Shown one piece after another: positions 5,828 to 10,396 of a stretch of DNA of 10,396 nucleotides; position 1 is the stretch's first letter; every line of letters starts with the position of its first letter. The notes beneath the pieces were generated by a model that did not search any database, had not been told where the DNA came from, and saw nothing but the letters and a program-made list of their open reading frames with translations. The position numbers and the translations under genes were made by a program. The DNA is from Prevotellaceae bacterium (GTDB taxonomy: Bacteria; Bacteroidota; Bacteroidia; Bacteroidales; UBA932): assembly GCA_031257655.1 (NCBI GenBank), contig JAIROF010000013.1, positions 1 through 10,396 of the forward strand. Reading direction: 5' to 3'.

Positions 5828-6817
5828 ATGCAACAAACCACGAACCGCCGCCAGATAGCCACCATTCTGGGGCTTATACTGATGGTAGCGGCGCTGCTGC
5901 TGGCGTTAGGCCGTTCGCTGCTGGTCAGCCCCGCCGAATTTGGCTTTGCCGACGCCAACAAGGTGCGCCGCATTGCCATCTCCGATGGCCGCCAGGAGGT
6001 GAACCTGCGCAAGCGCAACGGCATTTGGTACCTCGATGGCGGCAGGGTAGCGCAGCAGGAGCGGGTTGCCGACGCGCTGTTTGCCCTTCAAATGCTACAG
6101 GTAAAATACCCGCTGCCCACCGAGTACGCCGAGGCCTACCGCCAGGCGCGGGGCACGGCGCTGCACGTGTCGGTTTCGGACTGGCTGGGAAAGATGCGCC
6201 GCTACTCGCTCTGCGCGGTCGATACCATGCCCGTAGGCGCAGTCTCCGCCACCAAGCCCTACGTGGTAGAGGTGAGCGGCAACGACCGGCTGGACATTTT
6301 TTCGCTCATAGACGCCAACCCGCTTTTTTGGTACAAAACGACGGTGGTGAGCATGCTCCCCTCCCAGATAGCCGCCATCAGCGTAGAAGACCTGGCCAAC
6401 CCCGGGCGCTCCTTCCGCCTGAGCGTAGACACGCTGGGGCAGGCGCACGTAACCGAGCTGTACAGCGGCAGAAAATTCGCCAAGCTCAACGACGAGCACG
6501 TGCGCCGCTACCTCTCCTACTATCAGGATGTAAAATTTGAGCGCTACGCCACCAACCTCAGCAAGGAAGACGCTGACGCCCTCATCCTCACCAACCCCGC
6601 CTACGTTTTCACCATCGACGGCAAAGACGGCGCCTCCCGCACCGTCAAGCTGCTCTACATGCCCGTAGGCGACGCCCTCGATGCCTTTGGCCGCCCCACA
6701 AAGGTGGACTTCAACCGCTGCTACCTGCAGCAGGACGACGACCCCAACCTCGCCATTGCCCTGTGGGTGGATTTTGACCTGCTGATAAAAGATGTCAACT
6801 TCTTTTTGACGAAGTAG
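5828..6817 (+). CDS. DUF4340-like membrane-anchored protein of unknown function
   Basis: A 329-residue protein (332 if the TTG at 5819 is used). A short basic N-terminus (about NRRQ) precedes one hydrophobic segment (residues about 10-29, ATILGLILMVAALLLALG), predicting an inner-membrane anchor with the rest in the periplasm. The body starts with a DUF4340-type pattern: FADANKVRRIAISDG, then a basic stretch, GIWYLDGGRVAQQERVADAL and LQVKYPLPTEYAEAYRQARG, with alternating beta strands and short helices. A second half contains LNDEHVRRYLSYYQDVKFE, also seen in Bacteroidota members of this family. In other bacteria DUF4340 proteins can neighbour gliding-motility or ABC-transport genes, but none is here. 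It is divergent from polA across a shared 195-base spacer. No enzyme motif is visible and I assign no function. The family call comes from memory of its pattern, not a search. Confidence 0.7.
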   Translation: MQQTTNRRQIATILGLILMVAALLLALGRSLLVSPAEFGFADANKVRRIAISDGRQEVNLRKRNGIWYLDGGRVAQQERVADALFALQMLQVKYPLPTEYAEAYRQARGTALHVSVSDWLGKMRRYSLCAVDTMPVGAVSATKPYVVEVSGNDRLDIFSLIDANPLFWYKTTVVSMLPSQIAAISVEDLANPGRSFRLSVDTLGQAHVTELYSGRKFAKLNDEHVRRYLSYYQDVKFERYATNLSKEDADALILTNPAYVFTIDGKDGASRTVKLLYMPVGDALDAFGRPTKVDFNRCYLQQDDDPNLAIALWVDFDLLIKDVNFFLTK

Positions 6818-6883
6818 TGTTTGTAAATAAATTCTCTATGCGCTTGACACCCACCAATTTGGCTACGAACGGCTGGAATTATA

Positions 6884-6902
6884 AACACGTGCGCTGCGTG
6901 TT
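6884..6902 (+). terminator. Weak hairpin followed by AT-rich tract, possible terminator
   Basis: AACACG (6884-6889) pairs with CGTGTT (6897-6902) across TGCGCTG, 67 bases after the stop of the DUF4340-like gene. It is followed by a mixed AT-rich stretch (6906-6921) rather than a clean T-run. It is the best terminator candidate in this spacer, but only six pairs support it. Confidence 0.3.
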
Positions 6903-6914
6903 GGGAATATTTTA

Positions 6915-6922
6915 TAATTTTG
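6915..6922 (+). promoter_or_regulatory. Possible -7 box for the dnaN operon (TAATTTTG)
   Basis: TAATTTTG fits TAnnTTTG, but no TTG lies 17-23 bases upstream (the nearest, 6901-6903, is 11 bases away). If used, dnaN would have a leader of about 150 bases containing the C7 tract at 6933-6939 and the hairpin at 7011-7060. No better candidate was found between 6818 and 7082. Confidence 0.3.
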
Positions 6923-7010
6923 TCCCGCCAATCCCCCCCTCCCAACCCCGCTAAAAATCACGGCTTGGGCCGCCAGGGGGCTGTAGAGAAGATAATTAAA
7001 GTTAAACCCG

Positions 7011-7060
7011 CTTCCCTGCGTCGTCATGCGGTTGCCGCCGGCAAAAGCAGCGCAGAGAAG
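7011..7060 (+). repeat. Imperfect hairpin in the dnaN leader
   Basis: CTTCCCTGCG (7011-7020) pairs with CGCAGAGAAG (7051-7060) at 9 of 10 positions. Inside, TGC (7027-7029) faces GCA (7047-7049), and TTGCCG (7032-7037) pairs with CGGCAA (7039-7044) as a palindrome centred on C7038. The structure ends 22 bases before the dnaN ATG. The central palindrome could be an operator; as RNA, the tip would have to open by a few bases because a one-base loop is impossible. Confidence 0.5.
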
Positions 7061-7082
7061 CCCATAAATCCTTAAGTTAAGC

Positions 7083-8207
7083 ATGAAATTTGTAATTCCG
7101 AGCACAGAGCTGCTCAACCATTTGCAGCTGATGGGGAAAGTGATGAACAGCAAAAATACGCTGCCCATTTTGGACAACATCCTGCTCCGGCTCCAGGAAG
7201 GGAAGCTGACCTTTATGGCGTCTGACCTCGAGACCACGCTGATTTCGGAGCTGGCCGTTGCGACCGTTCAGGAGGAAGGCAGCGTAGCCGTACCGCGCAT
7301 GATGGCCGAATCGCTGAAAGAGTTTCCCGAGCAGCCCCTCACCGTTTCGGTGAACGCCGAAACGTTCCAAATCGAAATCAGCTGGGCCACGGGCAAGCTC
7401 ACGCTACCCGGCTTCGACCCGCAGGAATTTCCCAAGGTTCCCGCCATTGAGAGCGGCGCTACCACCATCACCTTTGCCGCGCCCACGCTCAACGAAGGCA
7501 TCCTGAAAACCATCTTCGCCTCCGCCTCGGACGAGCTCCGGCCCGTGATGAACGGCATCTACTTCGACCTGACGAGCGACTGCGCCACTTTCGTCGCCTC
7601 CGATGCCCACAAGCTGGTGCGCTACCGCCGGCCCGACGTAAAAACCGACGGCAACACCTCCTTCATTTTGCCCAAAAAGCCCGCAGCCCTGCTGCGCAAC
7701 ATTCTCAACAAGGAGCAGGATGTGGTAGAGGTTACCTTCGACAGCAAAAACGCGGCCTTCTTCCTGTCGGGCTACCAGCTGGTGTGCCGCCTGATAGAAG
7801 GCGTTTTTCCGGCCTACAACACCGTGATACCCTCCGAAAATCCCAACAAGGTGACCTTAGACCGCGTAGAGCTGCTATCGGTGGTGAAGCGCATAGCGCC
7901 GCTGGGTCCAGCCGGCACGGGGCTTATCTGCTTCAAGCTGACCGAAAATCAGGTAACCATAAGCGCCCAAGACCTCGACTTTTCGCAGTCGGGCGTAGAG
8001 CGCATCGCCTGCCAGTACGAAGGCGAAGCGCTGGAAATCGGCTTCAAATCGGCCTTCCTCATAGAAATCCTGATGAACCTGCACACGCAGGAGGTGAGCC
8101 TCGAATTTTCCGATGCGAGCCGCGCCGGCCTTATCCTCCCAATAGGCGAAGACGCCGAAAAAGAGAATACCCTGATGCTCCTCATGCCCATGATGATTAA
8201 CAGCTAA
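7083..8207 (+). CDS. dnaN: DNA polymerase III beta subunit (sliding clamp)
   Basis: A 374-residue ring-forming processivity clamp that dimerises around DNA and tethers polymerases and repair proteins. It has three successive clamp folds (about 1-120, 125-250 and 253-374) and the expected length. Family marks are the N-terminal MKFVIPSTELL, TLPILDNILLRL (26-37) and ASDLETTL (46-53) in domain I, and the C-terminal LMLLMPMMINS, whose MPM corresponds to the residues lining the ligand-binding pocket of the E. coli clamp. The ATG at 7083 gives the standard start; there is no Shine-Dalgarno sequence. As usual in Bacteroidota it is not beside dnaA. It heads a tight run with the exonuclease gene (15 bases downstream) and the Fsr-type gene, probably one transcript. 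Its leader is structured. Confidence 0.97.
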   Translation: MKFVIPSTELLNHLQLMGKVMNSKNTLPILDNILLRLQEGKLTFMASDLETTLISELAVATVQEEGSVAVPRMMAESLKEFPEQPLTVSVNAETFQIEISWATGKLTLPGFDPQEFPKVPAIESGATTITFAAPTLNEGILKTIFASASDELRPVMNGIYFDLTSDCATFVASDAHKLVRYRRPDVKTDGNTSFILPKKPAALLRNILNKEQDVVEVTFDSKNAAFFLSGYQLVCRLIEGVFPAYNTVIPSENPNKVTLDRVELLSVVKRIAPLGPAGTGLICFKLTENQVTISAQDLDFSQSGVERIACQYEGEALEIGFKSAFLIEILMNLHTQEVSLEFSDASRAGLILPIGEDAEKENTLMLLMPMMINS

Positions 8208-8222
8208 GCGGTGCAAGAAAAA

Positions 8223-8990
8223 ATGCCCTTACAGCTAAGCCATCCCATAGCCATTTTTGACCTCGAAACCACGGGGATAGATGTTGCGCGCGACAGGATT
8301 GTCGAAATTTCCGTCATTAAGGTGCTGCCCGACGGCGGGGAAGAGGTAAAAACGCGGCGCATTAACCCTACCATCCCCATTCCGGCCGAGGCCACCGCCG
8401 TGCACGGCATTACGGACGACGACGTAAAGCATTGCCCAACGTTTAGGGAGGTGGCCAACAGCCTGGCGGCCTACTTGGAAGGCTGCGACGTGGCCGGCTA
8501 CAACTCCACCAAGTTCGACGTGCCGCTGCTTGTAGAAGAGTTTTTGCGCGCCGGCGTAGAGGTTGACTTTCGCAACCGGCGCCTGGTGGATGTGCAAAAC
8601 ATCTTTCACCGCATGGAGCAGCGCACGCTGGCGGCTGCCTACAAGTTTTACTGCCAAAAGGAGCTGGACAACGCCCACAGCGCCGAAGCCGACACCCGCG
8701 CCACCTACGAGGTGCTGCTGGCGCAGCTCCGCCGCTACCCCGAGCTGCAAAATGACGTGCCCTTTCTGGCGGAATTTTCGGCAAAAAACCGCAACGTTGA
8801 CTACGCAGGCCGCGTCGTGCTGGATAGCAACGGCAACGAAATCATCAACTTTGGCAAGCATAAGGGGCGCAAGGTGGTTGACGTGCTGGCCTCCGACCCC
8901 AGCTACTACAGCTGGATCATGAACGGCGCCTTTACCCTCGACACCAAGCGCGTGCTTACGCAAATCAAGCAGCGGCGCCTCCACCCGTAG
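8223..8990 (+). CDS. DnaQ-like DEDDh 3'-5' exonuclease with ExoX-like C-terminal domain
   Basis: A 255-residue cytoplasmic exonuclease of the DnaQ/epsilon superfamily, likely proofreading or trimming 3' ends. ExoI is FDLETTG (Asp13, Glu15), ExoII is GYNSTKFD (Asp99) and ExoIII is HSAEAD (His152, Asp157), a complete DEDDh set. After the nuclease domain (to about 175) comes a small C-terminal module, INFGKHKGRKVVDVLASD then YYSWI (about 208-231), typical of ExoX-like C-terminal domains and absent from E. coli epsilon. I prefer the ATG at 8223, preceded by CAAGAAAAA, over a GTG at 8211 that lies 3 bases after the dnaN stop. Pairing with dnaN is common in Bacteroidota. Whether it is the replicative proofreader or a repair enzyme is open, since Bacteroidota PolC/DnaE systems vary. 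The Fsr-type gene follows after 10 bases. Confidence 0.9.
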   Translation: MPLQLSHPIAIFDLETTGIDVARDRIVEISVIKVLPDGGEEVKTRRINPTIPIPAEATAVHGITDDDVKHCPTFREVANSLAAYLEGCDVAGYNSTKFDVPLLVEEFLRAGVEVDFRNRRLVDVQNIFHRMEQRTLAAAYKFYCQKELDNAHSAEADTRATYEVLLAQLRRYPELQNDVPFLAEFSAKNRNVDYAGRVVLDSNGNEIINFGKHKGRKVVDVLASDPSYYSWIMNGAFTLDTKRVLTQIKQRRLHP

Positions 8991-9000
8991 CAGCAGAGGC

Positions 9001-10230
9001 ATGAAACGAACGGCATCTTCTGCGGGCGCCTCTCTCCCCATGCTGCTGTACCTGAGCTTGGCGCACCTTTTCAACGACGCCTTTCAGTCCACCGTTTCCG
9101 CCGTGTATCCGGTCATTAAGGATAACCTGTCGCTTACGTTTGGGCAAATTGGCCTGATTGTGCTCGTGTACCAGCTGTGCGCCTCCGTGCTACAGCCCGT
9201 ATTCGGCGTTTTTTTCGACAGGCGCCCCCGCCCGTGGTACCTGAGCGCGGGCACGACCTCCACCATGATCGGGCTGCTGCTGCTGGCGTTTGCCGGCTCC
9301 ATGTACTGGGTGATGGCGGCGGTAGCTTTTATCGGCATAGGCTCGTCGGTCATCCACCCCGAAGCCTCGCGGCTAACGCACTTTGCCTCGGGCGGTCGCC
9401 ACGGGATGGCGCAGTCCATCTTTCAGGTAGGCGGCAACTTTGGCGGCTCCATAGGGCCGCTGCTGGCGGCCGCCATCGTTGCCCCCCGCGGGCAGCGCTA
9501 CATTGCCGTATTTGCCGCCATAGCCGTTGTTTCGCTGCTTACCAAACGCCCCATCACGCGGTGGTACCGGGAGAAAATACAGCAGCTGCGCTCCGGCACG
9601 GTAAAAAAGGCGGCCGTTCGCCGCGTTCGCCTGCCCAAAAAGAAGATTTACCTTTCGCTGGCCCTGCTGCTGGCGCTGATTTTTTCCAAGTACGTTTACC
9701 TGGCCAGCCTGAGCAACTTTTACACGTTTTACCTGATAGAGAAGTTCGGCGTCAGCACCCAGCAGTCGCAGGTATTTCTGTTTGCGTTTCTTTTTGCCTC
9801 GGCTGTAGGCACGCTGATAGGCGGCCCCATTGGCGACCGCTTTGGGCGGAAGCACGTCATCTGGATATCCATTTTAGGCACGGCGCCCTTTTCGCTGCTG
9901 CTGCCCTACGCAGGCCTGGGGTGGACGTGTGCGCTGAGCGTTGCCGTTGGCGTAGTGCTATCCTCCGCATTTTCGGCTATCCTTGTCTACGCGCAGGAGC
10001 TGCTACCCACCAAAATTGGGCTTATATCCGGCCTGTTCTTTGGGCTTGCGTTCGGCATAGCGGGCATAGCCGCCGCCGTGCTGGGCAGCGTTGCCGACGT
10101 AAAAAGCCTTGCCTACGTTTACAAGCTCTGCTCGTTCATCCCGCTGATGGGCGCCGTAGCGGTCTTTTTGCCCAACGTAAAGCAGCCGCAGCGTGCAGCG
10201 GCGCCTGCTGCTTCCGGTAGCGCGCTATAA
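9001..10230 (+). CDS. fsr: Fosmidomycin-resistance (Fsr) type MFS efflux transporter
   Basis: A 409-residue inner-membrane major facilitator with about 12 transmembrane helices and a basic central loop (about 183-216). It closely follows the E. coli Fsr layout as I remember it: SLAHLFNDAFQS (19-30), LTFGQIG (45-51), SSVIHPEASRL (115-125), GGRHGMAQSIFQVGGNFG (131-148), IFSKYVYLAS (227-236), the second MFS motif A GGPIGDRFGRK (274-284) and ILVYAQELLP (327-336). The family exports fosmidomycin, an inhibitor of the MEP isoprenoid enzyme Dxr, probably by proton antiport; the natural substrate is unknown. The ATG at 9001 is 10 bases after the exonuclease stop, so it is probably cotranscribed with dnaN. 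In many Bacteroides-type genomes I recall coaBC and recN following the exonuclease instead. The C-terminus is Ala-rich and short. Confidence 0.9.
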   Translation: MKRTASSAGASLPMLLYLSLAHLFNDAFQSTVSAVYPVIKDNLSLTFGQIGLIVLVYQLCASVLQPVFGVFFDRRPRPWYLSAGTTSTMIGLLLLAFAGSMYWVMAAVAFIGIGSSVIHPEASRLTHFASGGRHGMAQSIFQVGGNFGGSIGPLLAAAIVAPRGQRYIAVFAAIAVVSLLTKRPITRWYREKIQQLRSGTVKKAAVRRVRLPKKKIYLSLALLLALIFSKYVYLASLSNFYTFYLIEKFGVSTQQSQVFLFAFLFASAVGTLIGGPIGDRFGRKHVIWISILGTAPFSLLLPYAGLGWTCALSVAVGVVLSSAFSAILVYAQELLPTKIGLISGLFFGLAFGIAGIAAAVLGSVADVKSLAYVYKLCSFIPLMGAVAVFLPNVKQPQRAAAPAASGSAL

Positions 10231-10341
10231 GCTGAAGGGGCGAAAGGCCTGATTTAGGGGATCGTGCTCCCTCTGTAAAAAAAACTTGTAACTACTCAGG
10301 TAGCATATTTCATTGCAAATCACAAAAGTAATAAAAATTCT

Positions 10342-10396
10342 CCTTGTGAAAACCTTGTGTTCTTTGTGTCTTCGTGGTATTTTTCCAACCACAAAG
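10342..10396. repeat. CTTTGTG-rich palindromic repeat cut by the window edge
   Basis: Four related heptamers, CCTTGTG (10342), CCTTGTG (10353), CTTTGTG (10362) and CTTCGTG (10370), run in one direction. Then CTTCGTGGT (10370-10378) faces ACCACAAAG (10388-10396), complementary at 8 of 9 positions around a 9-base loop. The second arm reaches the last base of the window, so the palindrome probably continues. Bases 10231-10341 hold no gene that I can see. It looks like an interspersed palindromic repeat or a terminator-like structure. Confidence 0.5.

Noticed and set aside
6818..7082. Possible replication origin or DnaA boxes before dnaN
   Set aside because: No TTATCCACA-like boxes or AT-rich 13-mers were found, and dnaA is not adjacent.
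8235..9074. Minus-strand open frame (279 codons) opposite the exonuclease gene
   Set aside because: It spans the complement of a complete DEDDh nuclease and the start of the MFS gene, with no domain pattern of its own.
9177..10220. Second plus-strand frame (347 codons) inside the MFS gene
   Set aside because: It is an Arg/Ala/His-rich shadow; the other frame gives twelve membrane helices and Fsr motifs.

Overview
The window looks like chromosomal DNA of a GC-rich member of the Bacteroidota, probably Bacteroidales. This rests on three things: start codons mostly without Shine-Dalgarno sequences but with A-rich leaders; two good matches to the Bacteroidota promoter (TTG or T-rich -33 region, TAnnTTTG -7 box) in the polA divergent spacer; and the gene content, namely a Bacteroidota-type dnaN followed by a DEDDh exonuclease, a secreted GH29 fucosidase and a DUF4340-like membrane-anchored protein. 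The genus cannot be read from the sequence.

Layout. 1-476 is non-coding, AT-rich and full of repeats: a long hairpin, T-rich heptamers, small hairpins and a GC-rich hairpin. 477-1244 (+) is a TrmH/RlmB-type rRNA 2'-O-methyltransferase. An (AAC)9 microsatellite then leads into 1302-2627 (+), a GH29 alpha-L-fucosidase with a signal peptide. 2628-2836 separates two convergent genes and carries a 28-bp-arm inverted repeat. 2837-5632 (-) is a complete three-domain DNA polymerase I. 5633-5827 is a divergent promoter region. 5828-6817 (+) is the DUF4340-like protein. 6818-7082 holds a weak terminator/promoter candidate and a structured leader. 7083-10230 (+) is a tight three-gene run: dnaN, a DnaQ-like 3'-5' exonuclease and an Fsr-type (fosmidomycin resistance) MFS exporter. 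The window ends inside another palindromic repeat.

How the genes fit together. Sliding clamp, DnaQ-like exonuclease and DNA polymerase I are replication/repair functions. PolA carries a QGDLF string in its interdomain linker that matches the clamp-binding pentapeptide, which would tie it to the clamp encoded 1.5 kb away. RlmB (ribosome maturation), the fucosidase (periplasmic glycan breakdown) and Fsr (drug efflux) are not functionally linked to these as far as the sequence shows.

I see no phage, CRISPR, insertion sequence, toxin-antitoxin, tRNA or rRNA gene, and no clear new multi-gene system. The most unusual content is between genes: nearly every spacer above about 150 bp contains an imperfect palindrome or a short tandem repeat. 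An A9 tract inside polA and the (AAC)9 tract before the fucosidase gene are the other points worth checking.
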